Part shown: positions 1 to 4,793 of the stretch, in pieces | Position numbering within the stretch: position 1 is the first letter of the stretch | Layout: the number at the start of each line of letters is the position of its first letter | NCBI GenBank assembly: GCA_027019845.1 | Contig: JALUWE010000485.1 | Location: 1-7,283, forward strand | Reading direction: 5' to 3' | DNA: 7,283 bases | Origin: Anaerolineales bacterium | GTDB taxonomy: Bacteria > Chloroflexota > Anaerolineae > Anaerolineales > JABWBV01 | The notes under the pieces: generated by a model | Told to the model about the DNA's origin: nothing | Seen by the model: the letters and a program-made list of their open reading frames with translations, nothing else | Databases searched by the model: none | Translations under genes and position numbers: made by a program

Positions 1-990
1 TAAGCCTGTAGTCGAAGGATGGGATTTTACACTTCTCACTTTGCGATTCCCGATCAACTCCAGCCCCAGCCCCACCGCGGCGATCATCCCCGGCACGAGC
101 GGCGCGTAGTACCAGAAATAGCGGGCGACGCCCAGCAGCGTGTAAGCCAGGGTGTACACCAACGGCCACAGTACCAGCACCAACCAGCGCCGCGCCCGCC
201 AGCACGCCCAGCCCATTCCGAGCAGCAGCAAGGCAGCCTCGACCCAGTAAATGCGCAGCCGCGCGTAACCCAGCAACATTTGCCACAAGCCGGGCGCGAA
301 GCCGGTGGAGATGTCCATCAGCCCTTGCGCGCGTTTGGCCGCCAGCGTGACCGGCAGAGGATCGCCGAAATACAGCCAGGCGAACACGACCCAGGGCAGC
401 AGCACCCCCAGGAACGCCATCCCGGCCCGGACAGGGAGCAGCCGCCGCTCCCTGATCAGGTAATCCGCCCCCAGCAGCGCGGCCACGAGCGCTGCATCAC
501 CCCGCGCCAGCACCGCCCATCCGAGCAAAAACGCGCTCCACGCGTACCGCTGCCGCGCGTACAGGGCAAACGCGGCCAGGCACAACGCCAGATAAAGCGG
601 CGTCTCCGAACCAAACGTGCTGGCGAGCAGCGGGAAAGTGGGGTATAGCAGCAGCCCGGCCCAACCCACCGCGGGAGCCTCGAGCGTACGCGCCAGGTCC
701 CACAAGAGCCAGCCGCCGGTTGCCAGGCTGAGCGCGGAGATCAAGTTGGCCGCGCGCGGCAGATCGGCCCAAACGAAGCGCACCCCGGCCAGGATCAGCG
801 CGAAGAGCGGCGTGGTGGTGCTCAACACCCGTTCGCCCGGGTTGTACACCATGCCCAGCCCATTGTACAGGTTTTCCGCGTAGCGGTAGGTGATGAACGG
901 GTCGTCGTAGGCCCAATGGCGAAATGCGGCGAACAAGGCCGCGGTGACGAGCAGGATGTAGAGGAGCGGCCAATGACGCAAGACGAGCAT
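1..990 (-). CDS. GT-C fold membrane glycosyltransferase (GT39/ArnT-like), 3' end beyond the window
   Basis: The frame is open from ATG at 990 to the left edge, giving 330 residues with no stop, so the C-terminus is missing. Residues 1-20 begin a hydrophobic membrane segment. The short external loop that follows carries DDPFITYRYAENLYNG (about 29-44), the pattern of polyprenyl-phosphate-dependent GT-C enzymes, in which the paired Asp are the likely catalytic or metal-binding residues. GLGMVYNPGERVLSTTTP follows, typical of the same group. Several further hydrophobic segments alternate with Arg-rich cytoplasmic turns, and YFWYYAPLVPG lies near residue 291. Such proteins transfer a sugar from a lipid carrier to an acceptor at the outer membrane face; donor and acceptor cannot be told here. 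The start lies 9 bp after the stop of the preceding fragment, directly behind a heptamer repeat, with no Shine-Dalgarno sequence. A second heptamer array is embedded at the left edge (residues about 312-321). Confidence 0.85.
   Translation of the reverse strand, partial: MLVLRHWPLLYILLVTAALFAAFRHWAYDDPFITYRYAENLYNGLGMVYNPGERVLSTTTPLFALILAGVRFVWADLPRAANLISALSLATGGWLLWDLARTLEAPAVGWAGLLLYPTFPLLASTFGSETPLYLALCLAAFALYARQRYAWSAFLLGWAVLARGDAALVAALLGADYLIRERRLLPVRAGMAFLGVLLPWVVFAWLYFGDPLPVTLAAKRAQGLMDISTGFAPGLWQMLLGYARLRIYWVEAALLLLGMGWACWRARRWLVLVLWPLVYTLAYTLLGVARYFWYYAPLVPGMIAAVGLGLELIGNRKVRSVKSHPSTTGL
30..57. repeat. Heptamer tandem repeat inside the left-edge GT-C gene
   Basis: Four degenerate 7-bp units run from 30 to 57 on the plus strand: CACTTCT, CACTTTG, CGATTCC, CGATCAA. 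On the minus strand they encode roughly IGNRKVRSV, hydrophilic sequence following a membrane segment. The last two units share the string CGATTCCCGATC with the array at 3732-3759 inside the other GT-C gene, so both are probably the same repeat type. Confidence 0.6.
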
Positions 991-1012
991 GGTGAATGGC
1001 TAATGGCGTAAT
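991..1012. repeat. Short heptamer repeat between the propeller fragment and the GT-C gene
   Basis: Two 7-bp units and one 8-bp unit (GGTGAAT, GGCTAAT, GGCGTAAT on the plus strand) fill the junction. The stop codon of the upstream fragment (1002-1000, TAG) lies within it, and the ATG of the downstream GT-C gene (990-988) touches its edge. No ribosome binding site is present in this stretch. Confidence 0.55.
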
Positions 1013-1449
1013 GTGGGAAGAAATAGACGGTAAATCTCTGCGCCGACAAAGGGGCGGGGAGGCGTCTGAAGGTCATTCCAACTCAGGGGAGAAATGCTAA
1101 CGGTGTACGAAGTCAGGTAAGAGACATACCAGTCACCCAACGAATCCCGCCAGATTTCGTGCGCCCAACCGGGGAATAAGGGATAGGCTGAACTCCAGGG
1201 ACCCACCGGTGAATCCGCAACCACGGAATAGCCTCCCTCGGAAACACCCCTCGTGAGTTGGTGAAAAACCAGGTAATATCGAGCCTGATGTTGGAAAACC
1301 ATCGGGCTTTCGAACATTTTCTGGGGAACGGGGCCATACACCGCACCTAAATCGGTCCACGGGCCAAAGGGGGAACTGGCAACAGCCGCGCCAACGATGC
1401 CGCCACCGGTATCTTTGGCGGTGTAATACAGGTAATACTCGAGCATCAT
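1000..1449 (-). pseudogene. Truncated five-bladed beta-propeller (GH43-like) fragment
   Basis: The product from ATG 1449 is 149 residues, about half the usual length of a GH43/GH32-type propeller. Propeller blade signatures are visible: YYLYYTAKD at about residue 5, ASSPFGPWTDLG (SPxGPW turn), FESPMVFQHQARYYLVFHQ, a second SPVGPW turn, then HEIWRDSLGDWYVSYL. The Glu of ESP matches the position of the general acid Glu in GH43 (usually EGP or EAP). The N-terminal blades, which carry the catalytic base Asp, are absent, so hydrolase activity is unlikely. The start overlaps the stop of the glycosyltransferase upstream by ATGA, so it may still be translated by coupling. An in-frame ATG at 1476 would add nine residues from the glycosyltransferase's other frame and is less likely. 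Its base composition is unlike its neighbours (about 42% G+C at 1261-1320 by hand count, against about 70% at 1921-1980), suggesting separate origin. The C-terminal PTLRH and the stop run into a heptamer repeat. Confidence 0.6.
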
Positions 1450-1455
1450 GCTCGA
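1439..1455. repeat. Perfect 17-bp palindrome across the glycosyltransferase/propeller junction
   Basis: TCGAGCAT at 1439-1446 and its exact complement ATGCTCGA at 1448-1455 flank a single central base. The palindrome covers the TGA of the glycosyltransferase gene and the ATG ATG start of the propeller fragment. With a one-base centre it cannot form a normal RNA terminator hairpin without opening the stem. It may be chance, an operator-like site, or a scar of the event that joined the two genes. Confidence 0.45.
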
Positions 1456-2219
1456 ATTTGCCGCTTTCTGCGCCACATCACCAGCGGGGCCAGCAAACGC
1501 CGTACCAGGTAGCGCAGCATAATGATCGAAAGCCAGCCGCCCCCGTCCCGGCGGTGGATGCGCAGCATCTCGGGCCAGCAGCGGTCATCCTCGGCGATGG
1601 ATTTGGCCGCGCCGTGCAGCCGGAAATTCGCCCACACCTGGCCGGGGCAGTAGTGCAGCTCCGACACGCGCGCCAGCCGCACCCACAGATCGTAATCCAT
1701 GGCGAAATAGAAGGACGGGTCCAGCGGGCCGACCTGTTGCCAGAGCGAAGCCCGGAAAAAGGCCGCCTGCTGGGGGATGTACACCGCGCCGCGGCGCAAA
1801 CGCCGGTAACTGGCCTGCTTGGCGTTGAACCGCCCGATCACCCGCCCGTGTTCGTCGATGAAGTTGGCCTCCCCGTACACCATTCCGGCTTCGGGGTGCG
1901 CTTGCAAATACGCTACCGCGGCGGAAACCGCGCCCGGCTCGTAGGTGTCATCCGAGTTGAGCCAGGCCAGCACCTCGCCCCGCGCGCGGGCAAACCCTTT
2001 GTTGATCGCATCGGTCTGCCCCTGATCGGGTTCCGACACCCACCAGGCCAGCCGGGTGGCGTATTTCTGGATGATCTCCAGGCTGCCATCGGTCGAACCG
2101 CCGTCCACGATGATGTATTCGATGTTCGGGTAGTCCTGCGAGAGCACCGATTGGATGGTCTGCTCCAGGAACCGCGCCTGATTGAAAGAGGGGGTGATGA
2201 TGGAAACCAGCGGTATCAT
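1446..2219 (-). CDS. Family 2 glycosyltransferase (GT-A fold), first paralogue
   Basis: A complete 257-residue GT2 enzyme of the WcaA/Pfam Glycos_transf_2 type, cytoplasmic, transferring sugar from a nucleotide-sugar donor. Visible motifs are VSIITPSFNQ (5-14) starting the first beta strand, the nucleotide-binding VDGGSTDGS (38-46), the metal-binding DxD-type motif LNSDD (87-91), and MDYDLW (174-179), which corresponds to the acceptor-side acidic motif where the catalytic base usually lies. The C-terminus is basic (MWRRKRQIR), which may favour membrane association; no clear membrane segment is seen. The ATG at 2219 leaves the family's usual short N-terminus. It has no strong Shine-Dalgarno sequence of its own, but a tiny ORF upstream (2242-2216) overlaps it by ATGA. 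Over the first 64 comparable residues it differs from the second GT2 here at only about six positions. The donor sugar cannot be predicted. Confidence 0.9.
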   Translation of the reverse strand: MIPLVSIITPSFNQARFLEQTIQSVLSQDYPNIEYIIVDGGSTDGSLEIIQKYATRLAWWVSEPDQGQTDAINKGFARARGEVLAWLNSDDTYEPGAVSAAVAYLQAHPEAGMVYGEANFIDEHGRVIGRFNAKQASYRRLRRGAVYIPQQAAFFRASLWQQVGPLDPSFYFAMDYDLWVRLARVSELHYCPGQVWANFRLHGAAKSIAEDDRCWPEMLRIHRRDGGGWLSIIMLRYLVRRLLAPLVMWRRKRQIRA

Positions 2220-2242
2220 GGTAGAATCGAAAACATGACCAT
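2216..2242 (-). other. Possible 8-codon leader ORF overlapping the GT2 start
   Basis: ATG at 2242-2240 opens a frame reading MVMFSILP and ending in TGA at 2218-2216. That stop overlaps the GT2 start codon at 2219-2217 as ATGA. GAAGG at 2251-2247 lies 4 bases before it, a better ribosome site than the GT2 start possesses. It could feed ribosomes to the GT2 start by coupling. Short ORFs of this size also arise by chance. Confidence 0.25.
2222..2227 (+). promoter_or_regulatory. Possible -10 element for the nucleotidyltransferase module
   Basis: TAGAAT lies 37 bases before the ATG at 2259, in the narrow gap between the divergent genes. A start about 7 bases downstream would give a short leader. 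No convincing -35 hexamer is visible at the usual distance, so this is a weak call. Confidence 0.2.
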
Positions 2243-2258
2243 CGTTCCTTCGTTACGA

Positions 2259-2447
2259 ATGGATAAATCTACGCTTTCGGTACGTCGCTTGTTTGAAGAA
2301 GACGACGAGAAAGCCTATTGGTTGTCGAAAACGCCCCTCGAACGGCTGGAGGCGTTGGAGACGATGCGCCAAATCCTGTATGGCTACGATCCGGCTACCA
2401 CCCGACTTCAAAGAGTTTTTACAATTGTTGAACGAACACAACGTTGA
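2259..2447 (+). CDS. Small conserved partner protein of the nucleotidyltransferase (62 aa)
   Basis: A 62-residue, charged, probably helical protein with no signal peptide or membrane segment. The core DDEKAYWLSKTPLERLEALE, then MRQI and YGYDPATTRLQRV, matches a small protein I recall repeatedly encoded just upstream of nucleotidyltransferases of the type that follows here, mainly in Chloroflexi and cyanobacteria. Its biochemical role is unknown to me; the pairing suggests a partner, possibly the antitoxin-like or regulatory member. The start at 2259 was chosen because relatives begin with MDK; an in-frame ATG at 2235 would add eight residues. Neither start has a clear Shine-Dalgarno sequence. 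The last 22 codons overlap the next gene in another frame (2380-2447). The module runs opposite to all other genes in the window and its composition is lower in G+C, consistent with acquisition. Confidence 0.7.
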   Translation: MDKSTLSVRRLFEEDDEKAYWLSKTPLERLEALETMRQILYGYDPATTRLQRVFTIVERTQR

Positions 2448-2829
2448 ATATTTGCTCATTGGGGGATATGCAGTCGGGTACTATGGCTATCCCAGGGCGA
2501 CAGTAGACATGGATATTTGGGTTGCTGTTCGTCCAACAACGGCAAAACGGATCGTTGCAGCGCTCAAAGCGTTCGGATTCGATGTGCCGGAACTTTCCGA
2601 GTCGCTTTTTTTGAAAGAAAACCAAATTGTGCGTATGGGGGTTCCGCCAATGAGAATCGAATTGCTAACCTCCATCGATGGGGTAGAGTTTGAAGAGTGT
2701 TACCAGGCCCGGCATGTAGACCGAATCGACGGTGTGACCGTCAATCTGATCAGCCTGCCACATCTCAAGCGCAACAAAAAAGCCAGCGGACGGCATAAAG
2801 ACCTCAACGATCTGGAACATCTACCCTGA
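2380..2829 (+). CDS. Nucleotidyltransferase of the MNT/AbiEii-like superfamily (DUF6036-type)
   Basis: A 149-residue cytoplasmic protein. DFKEFLQLLNEHNVEYLLIGG (9-29) leads into the hallmark of the polymerase-beta nucleotidyltransferase fold: GG at 28-29, GYPRAT (36-41), then D43-x-D45 as the metal-binding pair. MRIELLTS (91-98) supplies E94 where the third carboxylate is expected. GRHKDLNDLE (137-146) resembles the conserved KD..DL tail of AbiEii-type proteins. Such enzymes transfer a nucleotide to protein, RNA or small molecules; several are toxins or antitoxins. The substrate is not predictable here. ATG at 2380 was chosen because the open frame upstream of it (from 2293) encodes an Arg/Lys-rich stretch unlike the family and lies in the other gene's coding frame. 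No Shine-Dalgarno sequence is visible, so translation is probably coupled to the upstream gene, which it overlaps by 68 bp. About 45% G+C at 2581-2640 by hand count. Confidence 0.8.
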   Translation: MATIRLPPDFKEFLQLLNEHNVEYLLIGGYAVGYYGYPRATVDMDIWVAVRPTTAKRIVAALKAFGFDVPELSESLFLKENQIVRMGVPPMRIELLTSIDGVEFEECYQARHVDRIDGVTVNLISLPHLKRNKKASGRHKDLNDLEHLP

Positions 2830-2843
2830 AACGATCTATTGCC

Positions 2844-4424
2844 TCACTTCGGCGCGTTCAGATCGAAAATCAAATACCCATTTCCTTCCGCGTAAATCTC
2901 ATAGTTCTCAAATAAAAACTCTCGCAATTCGGGCTGCTTCTCGAACTCATTGAAGTTGGTGATCAGGAACAAGTCTTTGCCCTCCAACGCGGCAAACCGC
3001 TTCTGCCGGATTTGCTCCTCGCTCATCCCGGCCAGCTCACGCAGCTGCGCGTCGGATTCGCTCAGCCATAGCGCGCTATCGATCCAGCCGTAGTAGGCCA
3101 GGGGGTAGCCGTAAGCTTTGGTGATGGCGATCACCCTGGCGTCCGGCGGGATGATGTCGCGGTACTGCGCCCACTCCGCGGCAGCGGGACGATAATCCTT
3201 ACGGGCCAGGATGACCCGCGTATCCCACACTTTGAACAGCACCCCGAACAGGATCACGGCGATCACCACCAGTTTTGGCAGGGCCCCGTTGTTCAGGCGG
3301 GCAACCCCCCTCAAAAGCACTTCCCCCACCGGGATCAGCCCCGCCGCCACCACCAGGATCAGCGGCTCCTGATAGTAATCGTGCGTGATGGCCTGGAACG
3401 GAAACGCGAGCGAATAGGCCGCATACCCGGCCCACAACCCCGCGGCCATAGCCCGCAGCGCGCGCTCGCGCAGCAAAAACACACCGATCAGCGCGGCTAA
3501 CATGGCCGCGTAGCCCACGATGTCGCTGGCCATCTCCACCCAGCGGATGTAGAACGCTGGATCGCGCCACATCTCCGGGAAAAAGCGATACTTGAACTGC
3601 TGGCGCAAAAAGCCATCGATCCACAGGCCGTACACGTAGTACGCGGCAGCGGGCAGCGCGGAGAGCGCGAAGAGCAGCCAGAGTTGGGTATTGGCGATTA
3701 GGGATTGGAGAGTAGAGAGCAGAGATTGGCTCGATTCTCGATTCTCGATTCCCGATCCAAAGAGCACCAACCCCGCCAACGCGCCGCCCACAAAAAACAC
3801 AGCCACGGTTTTGACGAAGACCGCCAACCCGGCGAACAGCCCGGCCAACGCGGCCGCGGCCAGGGTACGGCGGTTGTGCCAGCGCACCATCGCCCACAGC
3901 GAGACCGCGATCAGCGCGGTCATCAGCGGGTCCGGCTGGAACGCGCGGCTGGCGATCATGCCGTAGGGCAGGAAAAGAAAGTACAACACCGCCAGCACCC
4001 CGCCGTCGGTCTGCCCGAGTTCGCGGGCCAACAAGAACACGGCCACCCCGCCCAGGGTCCAGAAAAGCGAGGCGAGCAACCGCGCGATCCACAGATGTTC
4101 GCCCCCGGCCAGGCGGTAGCCCCAGGCGGTCAGCCATTCCATCACCGGCGGCTCGATGACCGCTTCCTTCTTCCATTGGGCGACCGCCTGCTCGCGCTGC
4201 CACCCCGGCACGCCCTCCAAATTCTGGTAATACATGCCGCGCGCAATGATGGCCGCGCGCCACTGCCGCGTTGGATGGAAGTCGAACGGCGGGTCGGTCA
4301 GATCGTAGAGACGGATGCCCAGACCGAGGGCAAAAGCAAACGCCAGCACGGCCCAGAGCAGAGGGCGGGTGAAGAATGCGGGGTGAGATGGGGTAATTGG
4401 TAACTGGTAATTGGTAATTTTCAA
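2844..4424 (-). CDS. GT-C fold membrane glycosyltransferase (GT39-like), second copy
   Basis: A 526-residue polytopic membrane protein. The first hydrophobic segment is at about 22-39. It is followed by an external loop with DLTDPPFDFHPTRQWRAA (41-58), the position where GT39/ArnT-like enzymes hold the catalytic Asp. About ten more hydrophobic segments follow up to roughly residue 398, and then a soluble C-terminal domain (about 405-526). It probably transfers sugar from a polyprenyl-phosphate donor at the outer membrane face; acceptor unknown. The TTG start at 4424 is supported by GAAGG 7 bases upstream (4436-4432), and no ATG precedes the first membrane segment. Two heptamer arrays lie in the reading frame: one encodes ITNYQLPIT near the N-terminus, the other residues 222-246 between two membrane segments. 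Only 14 bp separate its stop from the convergent nucleotidyltransferase gene. Confidence 0.85.
   Translation of the reverse strand: MKITNYQLPITPSHPAFFTRPLLWAVLAFAFALGLGIRLYDLTDPPFDFHPTRQWRAAIIARGMYYQNLEGVPGWQREQAVAQWKKEAVIEPPVMEWLTAWGYRLAGGEHLWIARLLASLFWTLGGVAVFLLARELGQTDGGVLAVLYFLFLPYGMIASRAFQPDPLMTALIAVSLWAMVRWHNRRTLAAAALAGLFAGLAVFVKTVAVFFVGGALAGLVLFGSGIENRESSQSLLSTLQSLIANTQLWLLFALSALPAAAYYVYGLWIDGFLRQQFKYRFFPEMWRDPAFYIRWVEMASDIVGYAAMLAALIGVFLLRERALRAMAAGLWAGYAAYSLAFPFQAITHDYYQEPLILVVAAGLIPVGEVLLRGVARLNNGALPKLVVIAVILFGVLFKVWDTRVILARKDYRPAAAEWAQYRDIIPPDARVIAITKAYGYPLAYYGWIDSALWLSESDAQLRELAGMSEEQIRQKRFAALEGKDLFLITNFNEFEKQPELREFLFENYEIYAEGNGYLIFDLNAPK
3687..3759. repeat. Heptamer tandem array inside the GT-C gene
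   Basis: Six 7-bp units (3687-3728, of the GGGATTG or GAGAGTA kind), three extra bases, then four more units (3732-3759): CGATTCT twice, CGATTCC, CGATCCA. The array totals 73 bp and reads through in the minus-strand gene as residues 222-246, polar Ser/Asn/Gln-rich sequence between hydrophobic stretches. The right part shares 12 bases with the array at 30-57. Confidence 0.75.
4392..4419. repeat. Heptamer array over the 5' end of the GT-C gene
   Basis: Four units of GGTAATT, one of them GGTAACT, in perfect 7-bp register. On the minus strand they begin 4 bases inside the TTG start and encode ITNYQLPIT. The same heptamer type produces NYQLPIT peptides in many cyanobacterial and other genomes (STRR-like repeats). 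Confidence 0.85.
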
Positions 4425-4431
4425 CTTTCGG

Positions 4432-4436
4432 CCTTC
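4432..4436 (-). promoter_or_regulatory. Ribosome binding site supporting the TTG start
   Basis: GAAGG on the minus strand lies 7 bases before TTG at 4424. It is the best Shine-Dalgarno match in the upstream region and is the main reason to accept the TTG start. Confidence 0.5.
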
Positions 4437-4454
4437 AACCGGATGAGAAGCTGT

Positions 4455-4463
4455 ATTTTAGCA
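4455..4463 (-). promoter_or_regulatory. Possible extended -10 promoter for the GT-C gene
   Basis: On the minus strand TGCTAAAAT fits an extended -10 (TGnTAtaAT). Transcription from it would begin near 4447 and give a leader of about 23 bases that contains the GAAGG site. The -35 position, inside the nonamer array, is a poor match. Confidence 0.3.
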
Positions 4464-4478
4464 CCTCAGCATTAGACC

Positions 4479-4523
4479 GCTGAGAACACTGAAAGCGCTG
4501 AGAGCACTGAACACACTGATCCG
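4479..4523. repeat. Nonamer tandem array (CTGA type)
   Basis: Five 9-bp units in register: GCTGAGAAC, ACTGAAAGC, GCTGAGAGC, ACTGAACAC, ACTGATCCG. CTGA is invariant at unit positions 2-5 while the rest drifts. It is the first block of the repeat mosaic that fills this gene-free interval. Confidence 0.8.
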
Positions 4524-4579
4524 CAATACGCAATACGTAAAGCGTAAACACATGACACGTAAACACGTCGCACGTCGCA
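4522..4579. repeat. Heptamer tandem array (CGTAAAC/CGCAATA/CGTCGCA type)
   Basis: Eight units starting with CG, apart from one ACATGACA: CGCAATA twice, CGTAAAG, CGTAAAC, then two 8-bp units, then CGTCGCA twice. It adjoins the nonamer array without a spacer (2-base overlap). Units change in pairs along the array, as if neighbouring units were copied from each other. Confidence 0.75.
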
Positions 4580-4588
4580 CAATCCCTC

Positions 4589-4625
4589 TAATCCGTGCCC
4601 ATCTGTGCATTCTGCGTTTTCTGTG
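4589..4625. repeat. Nonamer tandem array (ATCTGTG type)
   Basis: Four units, three of 9 bp and one of 10 bp: TAATCCGTG, CCCATCTGTG, CATTCTGCG, TTTTCTGTG. Each ends in a CTGTG-like core. The spacing matches the other nonamer arrays although the sequence is unrelated. Confidence 0.6.
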
Positions 4626-4634
4626 TACATGAAT

Positions 4635-4690
4635 AGACGGGGGACGGAAGACGGAAGACGGAGGACGGGAACACGTGATACGTAGCTCGA
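4635..4690. repeat. Heptamer tandem array (AGACGGA type)
   Basis: Eight consecutive 7-bp units: five of the RGACGGR kind (4635-4669), then AACACGT, GATACGT and AGCTCGA, which keep the 7-bp register while the sequence shifts. It runs directly into the nonamer array on its right. Confidence 0.8.
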
Positions 4691-4793
4691 CAAGTCCGAC
4701 AAATTAGACAACTTAGACAAGTCAGACAAGTCCGACAAGTCAGACAAGTCCGACAAATTAGACAAGTCCGACAAATTAGACAAGTCAGACAAA
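4689..4793. repeat. Nonamer tandem array (GACAAGTCM), 11 full units
   Basis: Eleven perfect-length 9-bp units plus a partial one. All begin GACAA, followed by GTCC, GTCA, ATTA or CTTA. The four variants are interspersed (the GTCC and GTCA types alternate, ATTA recurs at three places) rather than clustered. The unit at 4779-4787 supplies the TGA stop of the adjacent GT2 gene, and the partial unit its last residues. Minus-strand reading gives a Leu-Ser-Asp peptide with no sign of being a real protein. Confidence 0.95.

Larger units (their letters stand above)
4425..4784. other. Gene-free interval made of short tandem repeats
   Basis: Apart from the 5' leader of the GT-C gene (4425-4478), the whole interval is accounted for by five abutting or nearly abutting repeat blocks with periods 9, 7, 9, 7 and 9. 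A weak inverted repeat, CTCAGC at 4465-4470 with GCTGAG at 4479-4484, sits at its left end. I see no RNA gene or credible coding region in it. Confidence 0.8.

Noticed and set aside
19..648. Plus-strand frame of 209 codons rich in Pro, Gln, Arg and His
   Set aside because: It is antisense to the GT-C gene, whose membrane segments and DDPFITYRY motif are unmistakable in the minus frame.
2293..2379. Upstream extension of the nucleotidyltransferase to ATG 2293
   Set aside because: The 29 added residues are Arg/Lys/Trp-rich, do not resemble the family and are encoded out of frame within the small partner gene.
1458..2447. Long plus-strand frame of 329 codons
   Set aside because: Most of it is antisense to the GT2 gene and typical of high-G+C shadow frames. 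Only the last 62 codons, from ATG 2259, look like a real protein.
2830..2865. Possible terminator between the convergent genes
   Set aside because: The only inverted repeat (CGATCT at 2832-2837, AGATCG at 2860-2865) has a 22-base loop and no T-run, and half lies inside the GT-C coding region.
3199..4263. Minus-strand frame of 354 codons within the GT-C gene
   Set aside because: It is an alternative frame of the same strand, Gly/Arg-rich without recognisable domains, fully inside the real membrane protein gene.
4472..4792. A 106-codon minus-strand frame with many Leu-Ser-Asp triplets
   Set aside because: It is the translation of the repeat arrays. A 9-bp period automatically gives a repeating tripeptide in every frame, and the remainder is 7-mer repeat sequence with no protein-like features.
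4689..4793. CRISPR-like array
   Set aside because: Units are 9 bp, abut directly, and there are no unique spacers.
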